Shown: positions 8,110 to 17,105, counted from the stretch's first letter. The stretch is DNA of 64,000 nt from Candidatus Jettenia caeni (GCA_000296795.1 BAFH01000003.1:186401-250400), one strand, 5' to 3'. Notes: a model not told the origin generated them from the letters alone. Numbers and translations: made by a program.

Positions 8110-9701
8110 GGGGAAAGTGTCTTTTTGAAAGGAGAGAGTAAAAGCATGATGCCTGATGCTGTTGTACAAAGGATTGAAAACCAATCACCACAATTCGTAT
8201 AGATAGTATTCTGTTTTTCTATTAATTTTATAGAATCTGTAAGTGTGCCACTTATTTCTCTATACCTTCCTTTTTGATCTGTTAATTTCGCATAAATAGT
8301 ACCGTCAGGCGCTACAAAAGAAGATATTCCGGTATTAGCTGCGCGTGCCATGCAAATACGGTTTTCGACTGCCCGAAATACCATAATGGCGAGATGTTGA
8401 TCAAGTTCTGCACTGTTTCGAAACCAACCGTCATTTGTTATGTTCAGCATAAAATCGGCGCCATCCATTTTGAACTTGCGTATTAAAGAGGGCACCGTAT
8501 CCTCATAGCAGATAGATGAACCAAAGGTAAAACACCCGTTCTTTCCTGTATCTAAACGAAATAATACCCTCCTTTGGCCATGGGTTAACCCAATCTCGTA
8601 AGGTACCATGCCGGCAAGGAACGGGAAATACTCTTTCAATGGAGTAAATTCTCCAAACGGTACAAGATGGATCTTATCATAGCGATCTATGAATTTTCCT
8701 TCCTTACTATAGTAATAGGCGCTGTTAAAATACCGTTGCTCTTTTCCATCAAGGATTAATGCAATGGCTCCTAAAAGTAAATTGGTATTTAAATCCTGCG
8801 CTAGTTGCATAGCAGTAATCTGTGATAACATGTCAATCTTTCTTCCTGTGAGTTTGGGGTCAATATTGAGTAAGCCCGGCGCCATAGTCTCTGGCCATAC
8901 CAGGAGATCGATCACCTTGCCTTTCATGCTCATTGATAAACCGGAATACTTTTTTAAAATATCAATCTGATCTTCCTCCGTGGGTTCAAATTTTAAATCC
9001 TGAGGTATATTTCCTTGCACCATACATACGACAGGGCCCTCCTGTGGTTTATAATTCTTAAGCCAATAAAGACCATAAAATACGGTGGCTGCTAACAATA
9101 CGAAAGGGAAGATACCGATCAGACCAAAAAAGAGAAATTTCCGGTCTGGAAAAGGGATTATTTCATTGCGCTTAATAAAGCGATAGATTATAAAATCCGC
9201 AATACATGCATTCACCGTAATGATGATAAAAGAAACTCCATAGACACCCGCAATATCAGAGATTTGTATGAGCGGTAGATAGGTATATTGGGTATGCCCG
9301 ATAAAGAACCACGGAAACCCCGAGAGAAAAAATGATCGTATAAATTCCAATGCAGCCCATAAGCAGGGTGCGACAATAACAAGCGGCAATCTCAGCTTAA
9401 CGATAATGAACCGGGTACAGAGTGTAAAAAGGACAAAATATGCAGAACAGTATAAACTGAGTAAGACCCAGGCAATAATGGTGACATGGCGTAACCATGA
9501 AAGCTGAATAAAGAAGAATGCTGCGCCGGTAAACAAGGCGCTAAGATAAACGTATTTTTCCTCAGTTCGGATAAGAATGAACCATGGCACAAAGGCAATC
9601 CATGCTAAATAACCCAAATCTGCCGGTGGAAAGGAGAGACATAAGAGAATGATAGTAAGAAAGGAAAGGATAAAGACTTTTAAAAAATTTGTTGTATGCA
9701 A
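8106..9701 (-). CDS. lnt: Apolipoprotein N-acyltransferase
   Basis: This 531-residue integral membrane enzyme adds the third acyl chain to bacterial lipoproteins. About six to seven N-terminal membrane segments (residues 10-215) are followed by a periplasmic nitrilase-fold domain. The catalytic triad is visible as Glu in WPETMAPG (about 268), Lys in YDKIHLVPFGEF (about 339) and Cys in SSICYEDT (about 394), and a final membrane helix is present. Length is standard. The stop codon overlaps the mreB promoter. Lnt makes sense with the lipoprotein gene and Mla-type transport genes nearby. Confidence 0.93.
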   Translation of the reverse strand: MHTTNFLKVFILSFLTIILLCLSFPPADLGYLAWIAFVPWFILIRTEEKYVYLSALFTGAAFFFIQLSWLRHVTIIAWVLLSLYCSAYFVLFTLCTRFIIVKLRLPLVIVAPCLWAALEFIRSFFLSGFPWFFIGHTQYTYLPLIQISDIAGVYGVSFIIITVNACIADFIIYRFIKRNEIIPFPDRKFLFFGLIGIFPFVLLAATVFYGLYWLKNYKPQEGPVVCMVQGNIPQDLKFEPTEEDQIDILKKYSGLSMSMKGKVIDLLVWPETMAPGLLNIDPKLTGRKIDMLSQITAMQLAQDLNTNLLLGAIALILDGKEQRYFNSAYYYSKEGKFIDRYDKIHLVPFGEFTPLKEYFPFLAGMVPYEIGLTHGQRRVLFRLDTGKNGCFTFGSSICYEDTVPSLIRKFKMDGADFMLNITNDGWFRNSAELDQHLAIMVFRAVENRICMARAANTGISSFVAPDGTIYAKLTDQKGRYREISGTLTDSIKLIEKQNTIYTNCGDWFSILCTTASGIMLLLSPFKKTLSP

Positions 9702-9734
9702 GGTTTTGTAATTTCTTTGGGTATCTAGAATCTC

Positions 9735-10934
9735 TTAATCAAGAAGAATAACATCAACCAATTGCCCGGCAGCGAGTTTTTGCGCATCCTCACGGACGAT
9801 AAGGAGGCAATTGGCCCTGGTAGTGGCTAACAGGTCGGCCGAGCCATGCCATTCTACCGGTGAAACCTTCCATGTATTATCTCGCGCGCAGAAGAGCGCA
9901 GGCCGGTATTCGCGCCGTTTCCTTTTAACGAAGATATCTGTCTCCAACGTTGCCTGTATCGTTATTCTCTGTGGATTTGAGAATCCCATCATTTTCCGGA
10001 TAGCAGTATAAATAAACAATTCAAAGGTGACGAAAGAAGCAACCGGATTTCCCGGTAACGCAAAGATTAGCGTCTTATCCTTTCTGCCAAAAATAACAGG
10101 TTTTCCAGGCCTCAACGCTACCTTCTCAAAATAGATTTGAGTATGTAAATCCTTCATTACCTCTCCCACCAGGTCATACTCTCCCATAGAGACACCTCCG
10201 GAAAGGATTAAAATATCTTTCTTTAGGCCTTTTTGTAGCATGCCGGAGATTTCCTCTTTCGTATCTTTAACAATACCAAGTATCTCGACATCTGCCTTTA
10301 AACGCCTGGCTTGTGCAGCAAGGGAATAACCGTTGCTGTTTCTGATCTGTGCAACAGAGGGCTTCGATTCAACGTCCACGAGTTCACTGCCGGTAGAAAT
10401 AATACCTATCGTCGGCGTGGGAAACACTTCAACGTATGATTTTCCTACAGAAGCGAGGATACCAATTTCCTGGGGTCTGATAACCATGCCTTTGTATAGT
10501 ACTGTCTGCCCTATCTGAATATCTTCACCCTTTTTTGAAATGTTACTCCCTTTATCAATAGATCTGAGAATCTTTACGCGATTATCTGTCTGAATGTCCT
10601 CTGTTTCCTCAAACTTAACCACAGCATTAGCCCCTTCCGGTACGGCGGCTCCTGTCATAATCTTGGACGCCTGTCCGTGCGATACCTTTTTTGTGGGCAT
10701 GTACCCCGCGGCGATGCTCTCAATAACTGTTAATTCAACAGGTGCGTGAGCGGTATCTTCTGCAATAATGGCATAGCCGTCCATTGCTGAGCGGTCAAAA
10801 GGCGGCATATCAATGTCTGATTGCACATCCTGGGCAAGACAAAGCCCCATAGTATTCTCAAAGGGCACTGCCCTCGACTGCAACGGTTCTGTTTTATCGG
10901 TAACGATCTTTATGGCTGTATCGACTGAGATCAT
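9735..10934 (-). CDS. moeA: MoeA, molybdopterin molybdenumtransferase
   Basis: This 399-residue protein inserts molybdenum into adenylylated molybdopterin in molybdenum cofactor synthesis. Domain order is MoeA N-terminal/linker (residues 1-165, with PPFDRSAMDGYA near 39-50 and the TGAAVPEGANAVV segment), the MoCF-binding domain (about 175-320, with STGSEL, LSGGVSMGEYD and the LPGNPVASFVTFELF signature) and the C-terminal domain IV. Length and motifs are typical. It sits 33 bp upstream of lnt on the same strand and is probably co-transcribed with it. Molybdoenzymes such as nitrite oxidoreductase are expected in anammox bacteria. Confidence 0.95.
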   Translation of the reverse strand: MISVDTAIKIVTDKTEPLQSRAVPFENTMGLCLAQDVQSDIDMPPFDRSAMDGYAIIAEDTAHAPVELTVIESIAAGYMPTKKVSHGQASKIMTGAAVPEGANAVVKFEETEDIQTDNRVKILRSIDKGSNISKKGEDIQIGQTVLYKGMVIRPQEIGILASVGKSYVEVFPTPTIGIISTGSELVDVESKPSVAQIRNSNGYSLAAQARRLKADVEILGIVKDTKEEISGMLQKGLKKDILILSGGVSMGEYDLVGEVMKDLHTQIYFEKVALRPGKPVIFGRKDKTLIFALPGNPVASFVTFELFIYTAIRKMMGFSNPQRITIQATLETDIFVKRKRREYRPALFCARDNTWKVSPVEWHGSADLLATTRANCLLIVREDAQKLAAGQLVDVILLD

Positions 10935-11126
10935 AATTCACTTATGGTAAATGAATAGTAATCATATGTCAAGTATGTTACATAAAATTGATGGTATTCC
11001 TTTTGGAAAAAAGACTTGACAGGATGAAATCTAATGGTATAAGGGCAGATATAGTGGTCAACGATTGAAAACCAGACAGTGTGTGGCGGAGATGAAGTTT
11101 TGTAAACCTCATACCCTCCGGTATCG

Positions 11127-11230
11127 TGATCAATATTTACCATGGAAACACTCGCAGGGTCGATGTAAGGCGCGGCTTTAGCCTTGCCAGGCAACCCTAA
11201 AGGGTGCTCTACGGAATTGAAAATTTCTCA
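11127..11230. repeat. Dispersed repeat copy
   Basis: The segment around TCGATGTAAGGCGCGGCTTT (11159 onward) plus its left flank GATCAATATTTACCATGG matches the inverse of 15233-15295. The right part, with the ACCCTAAAGGGTGC core, matches the inverse of 25805-25835. It therefore combines two modules that occur separately elsewhere in the window. Confidence 0.65.
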
Positions 11231-11368
11231 ACGTTAAGCGCAGAGACACACGATGTTGCAATGGTACAGACGCAGGATTTTGGAGATGTAAGATGTTGCG
11301 TCTCTACTTTACTTAATCCCGTAGGGATGTCATGATTATAGAGAGATGTAAGCCGGTTTCCGGGGTGG

Positions 11369-11393
11369 CACTGACAAACTTTGTTTGTCAGTG
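11369..11393. terminator. Hairpin, possible terminator (first of a pair)
   Basis: An 11-bp perfect stem (CACTGACAAAC / GTTTGTCAGTG) with a TTT loop is followed by TTTT on the plus strand. A second hairpin of the same core (ACGGACAAAC / GTTTGTCCGT) lies at 11431-11452. No gene ends just upstream on the plus strand, so a repeat origin is as likely as termination. Confidence 0.4.
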
Positions 11394-11728
11394 TTTTGTA
11401 ATCCATATCCATGTACGTAGGTAAATAAGCACGGACAAACCCGTTTGTCCGTACCACCCGGTCTGGAATCCCAAAACCTCAATCTCGTATCCAGAATCAT
11501 TTGAAGATAGAGAGAAGTTCCCGTACAGAATAGGTTTTGGAATAGCTTCTAGAATCATTTCATCCCTTCAGGGTTGAATGCGGTATGTTCAGTTTCATAC
11601 AGAGAGTACTATAACTGAAGTCTTCGGTTTGTTCACTCGGAAGATGATTGAGCTAGCGAGGCAATTTACCTTTTAAGATTGACCATATTGGTAATCGCAA
11701 AGGATAGAGTAAACGATAAGGAGTAACA

Positions 11729-12268
11729 TTGTTGAGTTTATTTCGAAAGAAAAGTGTGACCCACTGGTTGAGTGTCTCGTGCCTTCTTTATATTATTTTA
11801 AATTTCTCCCTTCCTGGTTGTGCTTCATTACAAATCAGAGATAATATCTTTTCCTCTCCGGAAGAAGAATATACGGTACACATTCCTGAAAAAGGATGGG
11901 AACCAGTTAAGACAAGCGATGCAGATATGGTCTTGTGGAATAAGCAATATAACGCTATGATTGCCCTCATTTCCAGCGATAGAAAAAGTAAGGAATTTTC
12001 TCTGGAAATGCTGAATAAACAACTTTTTATTGGAATGAAAGACAAGGAAATATTTGTGAAGGAGTCTGTAGTAGTAGGTAATCAAAAGGCAATACATACT
12101 ATTTTGACATCGAAAATAGATGATTATACCTTAAAAATTGATTCTTACGTTATTGAGACAGATAATAAAATTTATGACCTGATGTACTGGGCTCCCCTTG
12201 ATTTATTTCATTATGCACAGAGCGATTTTGAAAATATGGTAGAAACCTTTAAATATAACCAACTTTAA
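11729..12268 (+). CDS. Predicted lipoprotein of unknown function
   Basis: This 179-residue protein has a signal sequence ending in a lipobox-like LPGC (Cys about 31), so it is probably exported and lipidated. I do not recognise the mature domain (YTVHIPEKGWEPV ... FENMVETFKYNQL); its alternating polar/hydrophobic pattern suggests a single globular alpha/beta domain of about 145 residues. I chose the TTG start at 11729 because AAGGAG lies 7 nt upstream and no ATG is available before the signal peptide. It is 70 bp upstream of the MlaE gene and may be the lipoprotein partner of that transporter, an inference from position only. Confidence 0.7.
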   Translation: MLSLFRKKSVTHWLSVSCLLYIILNFSLPGCASLQIRDNIFSSPEEEYTVHIPEKGWEPVKTSDADMVLWNKQYNAMIALISSDRKSKEFSLEMLNKQLFIGMKDKEIFVKESVVVGNQKAIHTILTSKIDDYTLKIDSYVIETDNKIYDLMYWAPLDLFHYAQSDFENMVETFKYNQL

Positions 12269-12338
12269 AAACGTGAACCTATTACTGGTGTCATTCTTGC
12301 GCGGGCAAGAAGCTATGTATTAGTAAATACTATTTCAA

Positions 12339-13115
12339 ATGAATATCCTCTTGTCTATCGATGTTGCTGTTAAGAAATTTATCCTTTCTGTAGGGCAGGT
12401 AACTTTACTGACGATTAAGGGATTTACCGGTATCTTTTTACCCCCATTTAACCTGAAGCTCGTGCTCCGGGAGATTGATAATTTTGGAGCCGGTTCGCTC
12501 TTGTTGGTTGATCTTATTGCGCTGTTTACAGGGATGGTGATGGCCCTTCAAACAATCTACGGGTTGAGTATGTACGGCGCAGAGATTTATGTTGGCGGTG
12601 TAGTTTCTCTTTCCCTTGTCAGAGAGTTGGGGCCTGTTATGGCATCTATTATGGTTGGCGCAAGAGTGGGGTCTGGTATTGCGGCAGAGATCGGCTCCAT
12701 GCAGGTAACGGAGCAGATCGATGCTATGCGGGCATTAGGGGCAAGTCCTGTTAAAAAACTGGTGACTCCAAAGATAATCGCAGCTATGGTTACCCTTCCT
12801 CTCCTCACGGTTACTGCTAATATTGTTGGTATTTTTGGCGGTATGATTATTGCCTTGTTCGAGCTTGATATAGACTATACTTTCTATATCAATTCCGTCT
12901 TAAATACCATTACAGTTTCAGATTTATTAAGCGGTGTTGGGAAGACAGTATTTTTTGGAATAATTATCGCTGTAGTTGGTTGTTATTTTGGATTAAAAAC
13001 TACAGGAGGTACCACGGGTGTGGGACGTTCTACAACAATTACTGTTGTCACTATATCAATCTTGATCTTGATTTCAGACTTTTTTCTGACAAAATTATTT
13101 CTGATTCTTTTTTAA
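12339..13115 (+). CDS. mlaE: MlaE-type ABC transporter permease
   Basis: This 258-residue membrane protein of the MlaE/YrbE permease family forms the transmembrane part of an ABC system that moves phospholipids between inner and outer membranes. Five to six hydrophobic segments are visible. The diagnostic stretch is LVRELGPVMASIMVGARVGSGIAAEIGSM around residues 93-121, followed by TEQIDAMRALGASP. It is followed by the ATPase and MCE-domain genes in the usual order. The planctomycete envelope has outer-membrane-like lipid traffic, which fits. Confidence 0.92.
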   Translation: MNILLSIDVAVKKFILSVGQVTLLTIKGFTGIFLPPFNLKLVLREIDNFGAGSLLLVDLIALFTGMVMALQTIYGLSMYGAEIYVGGVVSLSLVRELGPVMASIMVGARVGSGIAAEIGSMQVTEQIDAMRALGASPVKKLVTPKIIAAMVTLPLLTVTANIVGIFGGMIIALFELDIDYTFYINSVLNTITVSDLLSGVGKTVFFGIIIAVVGCYFGLKTTGGTTGVGRSTTITVVTISILILISDFFLTKLFLILF

Positions 13116-13319
13116 TTTTATAGTTTGAACACAGATAGCACAGATAAAAAATATCTGTTCATGAAACAGAGTTTCTTGACAATGGCGCTCTTAAACCATA
13201 TCTTCCTGAAAATTATAGAAGGGTTTGAGAATAAGCGTAAATATTCGCTATGATTCCCCTTTGTGGATTTTAGAAAATAATTCTCTGCGTTTATTGGTGA
13301 AAATCTGCGTCCTGATCTC
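13116..13319. other. Spacer with decayed repeat
   Basis: The 204 bp between mlaE and mlaF contain no gene. Segments such as CTGCGTTTATTGGTGAAAAT look like the degenerate short repeats common in such genomes. The gap is atypical for an Mla operon, so mlaF may depend on read-through. Confidence 0.4.
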
Positions 13320-14063
13320 ATGCCAAAAGTAATTATTGAATTTAAAGATGTGTATAAATCATTTAATGGAATTTTAGTCCACAACGGCATTAACCTGTCT
13401 ATAGTAGAAGGTGAAATTATGTCCCTTCTTGGAGGTAGTGGATCAGGGAAAAGTGTGCTTCTGAAGGAGCTTATTGGCCTTGTAATACCCGATAGAGGGG
13501 ATATTATCGTGTTGGGTAATACGGTAACTCAAATGAATGAAGAGTCACTGATTGAGCTACGGGAGCACGTGGGGATGCTGTTTCAGGGAGCTGCGCTTTT
13601 TGATTCGCTTACGGTATTTGAAAATATTGCCTATCCGCTCCGGGAACATCTAAAATTGACGGAGAAGGAGATTCGTGAACGGGTAGCCGAAAAATTGTAT
13701 CTTGTAGGATTAGGCGGTATTGAAAACAAGATGCCAAATGAATTAAGCGGTGGTATGAGGAAGCGCGTTGGACTGGCCAGGGCAATTGCAACGGATCCCA
13801 ATATTATTCTGTATGATGAACCCACAACGGGATTAGATCCCATAACTGCTCAACGGATTAATGAACTGATTATTGATTTACAAAAGAAGTTAGGGATAAC
13901 CTCCGTTGTAGTAACCCACGACCTGCACTGTGTTAAAACCGTTTCTAACCGGATTGCAATGCTTTACGAGGGGAAGATTGTTGCTGTTGGTACCTGGAAT
14001 GAGCTTATAACATCAGATATTCAGGTAGTAAGAGATTTTATCAGTGGTAATATTTGTGAGTAA
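13320..14063 (+). CDS. mlaF: MlaF-type ABC transporter ATPase
   Basis: This 247-residue ATP-binding subunit powers the lipid transporter. Walker A is GGSGSGKSVLLKEL near residues 39-52, the Q-loop is MLFQGAALFDSLTV, the ABC signature is LSGGMRKRVGLARAI near 142-156, Walker B is ILYDEPTTGLDP near 162-173, and the switch His is in VVTHD. The LSGGMRKRV signature and the QGAALFDS Q-loop are typical of the MlaF family. It lies 11 bp upstream of the MCE gene. Confidence 0.95.
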   Translation: MPKVIIEFKDVYKSFNGILVHNGINLSIVEGEIMSLLGGSGSGKSVLLKELIGLVIPDRGDIIVLGNTVTQMNEESLIELREHVGMLFQGAALFDSLTVFENIAYPLREHLKLTEKEIRERVAEKLYLVGLGGIENKMPNELSGGMRKRVGLARAIATDPNIILYDEPTTGLDPITAQRINELIIDLQKKLGITSVVVTHDLHCVKTVSNRIAMLYEGKIVAVGTWNELITSDIQVVRDFISGNICE

Positions 14064-14074
14064 AAGGGGCGTGT

Positions 14075-15013
14075 ATGGCAAGAGAACGATTTGCTGAATT
14101 ACGGGCAGGGCTTTTTACCCTGCTAACGTTAACGGGCTTTATTATTATGGTGTTTATCCTTGGCAGTCAGAAGGGATATTTTAAGTCTCAGATCACGATA
14201 AAGGCAAAATTCTCAAATGTGTATGGATTACAAGCCGGCGCCCCGGTAAGGTTTATGGGTGTAGGAATAGGTTATGTGAATGATATTTTCCTGCCCGATG
14301 AACTGCCTTGTACAGGAATTGTGGTATCGCTCCGGATCGATACTTCAGTCAAAAAGAATATAACTACAGACTCTACTGCCACTATTAAATGGCTGAGTTA
14401 TGTAACGGGGGATTCTTATGTAGAGATATCGTCTGGTCCCTGTCACGAACCTGTGGTAAAAGATGGAGATTTTATAAAAAGTACAGAACCGGTAGACTAT
14501 ACCGCAGTTATTGAAAATAGTACGAGTGTCATTGAATCCTTTTCAAATATCTCCAAAAAACTGGAAGAAGGTAATTTTGTAGAATTATTAAATAGTACTT
14601 TAGTATCGCTGAATGAGAGTTTGAGGGCTTTTCAGACGGGAAACGGCCTGCTTTATTCACTTATGTATGATCCTAAGGGAAAACAACTCTTGGAGAATTT
14701 TGCTGCAACTTCTGAATCTCTTAATGAGAGTGCGAAGGCCCTTCAAAAAGGTGAAGGATTGCTTCATTCTCTTATCTACGACCCCAAAGGAAAACAGGTC
14801 ATGGAAGATTTAATCTCAACTTCTGAATCTCTTAAAGAAATTATGGCAGGGGTTGAGAAAGGAGAAGGTACTCTTGGTGCTCTGATAGGAGACCCTGCCG
14901 TGTACGATAACTTAAAAAATCTCCTGGGCGGTACCAACCGCAGTTTTCTTTTAAGAAGTTTAATTCGGAAAAGCGTTGAGAGAGGTAAAGAAGAGGGTAA
15001 TTATTCAAAATAA
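14075..15013 (+). CDS. mlaD: MlaD/MCE-domain substrate-binding protein with tandem repeats
   Basis: This 312-residue protein has one N-terminal membrane anchor (residues about 12-31) and an MCE domain (about 40-135, with the GLQAGAPVRFMGVGIGYV signature), the periplasmic lipid-carrying ring component of Mla-type systems. After the domain come three imperfect repeats of about 40 residues, each with a SESLNES-type helix, a GEGLL-type turn and a DPKGKQ-type segment (starting near residues 168, 208 and 248). They probably form a helical extension beyond the ring. The gene follows mlaF by 11 bp. Confidence 0.9.
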   Translation: MARERFAELRAGLFTLLTLTGFIIMVFILGSQKGYFKSQITIKAKFSNVYGLQAGAPVRFMGVGIGYVNDIFLPDELPCTGIVVSLRIDTSVKKNITTDSTATIKWLSYVTGDSYVEISSGPCHEPVVKDGDFIKSTEPVDYTAVIENSTSVIESFSNISKKLEEGNFVELLNSTLVSLNESLRAFQTGNGLLYSLMYDPKGKQLLENFAATSESLNESAKALQKGEGLLHSLIYDPKGKQVMEDLISTSESLKEIMAGVEKGEGTLGALIGDPAVYDNLKNLLGGTNRSFLLRSLIRKSVERGKEEGNYSK

Positions 15014-15082
15014 TGTTAGACCTATTATAATAAAGAAACACCGTTGGTTGTTGTTCTCTCATTTACGGTCTCTTCTCATAAA

Positions 15083-15103
15083 AAACAGGAGGTGATGTAT
15101 GGC
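15083..15103 (+). promoter_or_regulatory. Orphan strong ribosome binding site at MITE edge
   Basis: AGGAGGTGAT, fully complementary to the 3' tail of the 16S rRNA in this window, lies 3 nt before an ATG, but the ATG runs directly into the MITE that starts at 15101 and stops after 10 codons. It looks like the start of a gene decapitated by the repeat. Confidence 0.5.
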
Positions 15104-15241
15104 AAGGCTTTACAGGTTGTCCGAGAATTAAGATTTTTAAAATTAGCATACGATATATTGTGCTTGTAAATATGATATGAATAATAAATGGTATCCTTAA
15201 AATTCTTAATTACATTCTCGGACAACCTGTAAAGCCTTGCC
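15101..15241. mobile_element. 141-bp MITE with 28-bp perfect terminal inverted repeats
   Basis: The left end (15101-15128, beginning GGCAAGGCTTTACAGGTTGT and ending TCCGAGAAT) is exactly the reverse complement of 15214-15241. The AT-rich centre has no coding capacity. The inner part of the inverted repeat (TGTCCGAGAAT) recurs at 25880-25892, 32428-32438 and 32525-32536, marking a family. The autonomous parent is not evident in the window. Confidence 0.85.
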
Positions 15242-15295
15242 CTACATCGACTCCGTGAGTGTTTTCCTGGTAAATATTGATCACTATGATTTCTC
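15233..15295. repeat. Dispersed repeat, inverse of 11127-11187
   Basis: Shared blocks include CTACATCGACTC, TAAATATTGATCAC and a short CCTGGTAAA-type linker. The copy overlaps the right end of the MITE and gives rise to an 85-codon spurious reading frame. Confidence 0.6.
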
Positions 15296-15437
15296 TTCTT
15301 TGCTTGCTGCAGTTTCTTGGTACTTATCTGTGTTAATCTATGTCCCATTGCATATCCTTACATCGCCAGAGATTCTCGTTTCCCGCTTTTTGGCGAAGAT
15401 ACGTTTTGTGGAAATGAGAAAGGTTGTATTCCTGTTT

Positions 15438-15842
15438 TTATTGAGATTTACCAAAAGAAAATTTTCCCTGAATACCTCCTACCGTCATAAATAGTTCTGA
15501 GTCGCTTTTTGTCAAAAAGAGGAGGACGCGTTCGTTGGTTTCAAAGACAGGACTATCTTCCATTCCCGGCGAGAAAATAACTTTTATCTCCGCACCGGCA
15601 GTGGGTTTTCCCTTAAGTATACATTCAACGAAAATAATAGCCTCCCGGTTGTCTCCCTTTGAATGAATCTCTTTAACCTCTCCGTATATAACGAGATCAG
15701 AACGGGCAATAAGTTCTGAGTTATCCATCCTCAACATAATACTATATGCTGGTGTGGAGGAAAAACTCCATAAATATAGAATAAGGAAGAGGAGGAAAAT
15801 CCCCCTCTTCCTTTTTTCCTTTTTATACTTTGCTAGCCACAT
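15438..15842 (-). CDS. Small exported protein of unknown function
   Basis: This 134-residue protein has a basic N-terminus (KYKKEKRKR) and a hydrophobic signal segment (residues 15-31), so it is probably exported or membrane-anchored. The mature part contains ELIARSDLVIYGEVKEI, a pattern seen in secreted beta-rich proteins of unknown function, then FVECILKGKPTAGAEIKVIFSPG. Its ATG directly follows the stop of the metalloprotease gene (no gap), so the two are translationally coupled. It may be an accessory to the protease; no function can be named. Confidence 0.7.
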   Translation of the reverse strand: MWLAKYKKEKRKRGIFLLFLILYLWSFSSTPAYSIMLRMDNSELIARSDLVIYGEVKEIHSKGDNREAIIFVECILKGKPTAGAEIKVIFSPGMEDSPVFETNERVLLFLTKSDSELFMTVGGIQGKFSFGKSQ

Positions 15843-17105
15843 TTAATGCTTTCCTTCATTATAAAAATTTGTTCCTATATCCCTGCTGCTGTTCTTTGGA
15901 TTTACAAATCTCACATTAAATGTAGCAACCTTAGAGGCGTCTCCCGGATTAACCACAATATCCCCAACTACAATTCCATTGAGAGAAACGCGAAGGGTCT
16001 CCGGGCCCAGAAGAATATTATCTGAAATAGTCAAAGTGACCTTGACCTGATCAATATCTTTATATGAACTGGAGAGTCTGTGTTGTGCCCGATAAAGATC
16101 TCCTATATGCCACCAATAACCGTCAAATTGGGAAACAAAAGGATCGCGTGAAAGTACACCATCTACATCGGCTTTTGACCCACCCGTATCTGTATCTGCG
16201 GTAGGTAAATGGCGAGTCGTATAGTTTGCAGTTCCTTTTTGTCTGAGCTGTACCTTTACATCTTTTTCACGAAGTCTGAAACTTCCGGAGCCAGGAGCTG
16301 GAATTGAAACAGATTCAATCTGAATAATCACATCTTCTGGCCTGGATCCATAAATCGCATAAATACCTGCAATATCATCATACGAAAGATAAGGTTTTCT
16401 TCCCGTGTAAAAAGGATACATAAGGGCATTGGGATCAGAGGAATGTGCCAATCCGAGGGAATGTCCGATTTCATGTGCCGCGACGGTAAGCAAATCAATC
16501 CCTGCCCCACCATAGGTTGGAGTTACCCATGTTTCATCTTCATCAAAGTGGACATCGCCAGCAATACATCCCCCATTGACGGGTGGTGGATACCACGCAT
16601 GTGCCAGCACACCGCCGGGTCCGTCAAAAGGATATCCGTCACCATGGTCTCCTGCTCCCCACCAGATACGGATGTCACCAGCACATGAGTTAGCCCCACC
16701 GTCTGCAACTTCTGTTGGTTTAACCTCTGCTACATTTGACCAGAGTCCGAATGCCTGTCCTATAACTCCCCGCTCCGATGCCCAGGAGATATCAGGACTG
16801 GTATTTCCAAAGCTGTAGGTAAAGCCAGCGATGGGCCAACTTCCACCGGTAAGAGCATAAGGAGCTAGTCCTGCAGGAAGGTCATCATAGAGACAGGGAG
16901 AGTCGCTGGTGCAGGGTGATGCTGATGCAGAGGGGGGAGGCGTTGGTTCTACCCGAAGGATTGTGCTATTGTTATTTGTTACAATAAAATTTTTTCCCTG
17001 ATATATATAACTAACACCTTCGGTGTCTGCTGCAATGGATAAGCTTCCCATCGTTCCCAGAGAAAACAGAGAAATAAACGATATACATATTTTTACATTT
17101 TTCAT
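15843..17105 (-). CDS. Secreted matrixin-like zinc metalloprotease
   Basis: This 420-residue protein begins with a signal peptide (residues 1-25, ending near SIAA). The catalytic domain holds the metzincin zinc site HEIGHSLGLAH near residues 211-221 and the following Met-turn ALMYPF, as in matrixin (M10) peptidases. Calcium-site-like sequence (HFDEDETW) precedes it. A C-terminal beta-rich region (about 255-410) may anchor or target the enzyme. It is presumably secreted and degrades protein outside the cytoplasm. A probable c-di-GMP riboswitch and terminator lie in its long leader (17354-17545), so expression may follow the second messenger that controls attachment. Confidence 0.88.
   Translation of the reverse strand: MKNVKICISFISLFSLGTMGSLSIAADTEGVSYIYQGKNFIVTNNNSTILRVEPTPPPSASASPCTSDSPCLYDDLPAGLAPYALTGGSWPIAGFTYSFGNTSPDISWASERGVIGQAFGLWSNVAEVKPTEVADGGANSCAGDIRIWWGAGDHGDGYPFDGPGGVLAHAWYPPPVNGGCIAGDVHFDEDETWVTPTYGGAGIDLLTVAAHEIGHSLGLAHSSDPNALMYPFYTGRKPYLSYDDIAGIYAIYGSRPEDVIIQIESVSIPAPGSGSFRLREKDVKVQLRQKGTANYTTRHLPTADTDTGGSKADVDGVLSRDPFVSQFDGYWWHIGDLYRAQHRLSSSYKDIDQVKVTLTISDNILLGPETLRVSLNGIVVGDIVVNPGDASKVATFNVRFVNPKNSSRDIGTNFYNEGKH

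Larger units (their letters stand above)
10935..11728. other. Repeat-rich intergenic region
   Basis: About 790 bp with no convincing gene. It contains a copy of the dispersed repeat (11127-11230), whose first 60 bp reappear inverted at 15233-15295 and whose end recurs at 25800-25850. It also holds two related hairpins at 11369-11393 and 11431-11452. Short reading frames here (82-87 codons, minus strand) are built from repeat sequence. A Shine-Dalgarno for the next gene closes the region. Confidence 0.6.

Noticed and set aside
10931-11457. Two minus-strand frames of 82 and 87 codons
   Set aside because: They are made of dispersed repeat and hairpin sequence, and similar text appears in another repeat copy at 15237.
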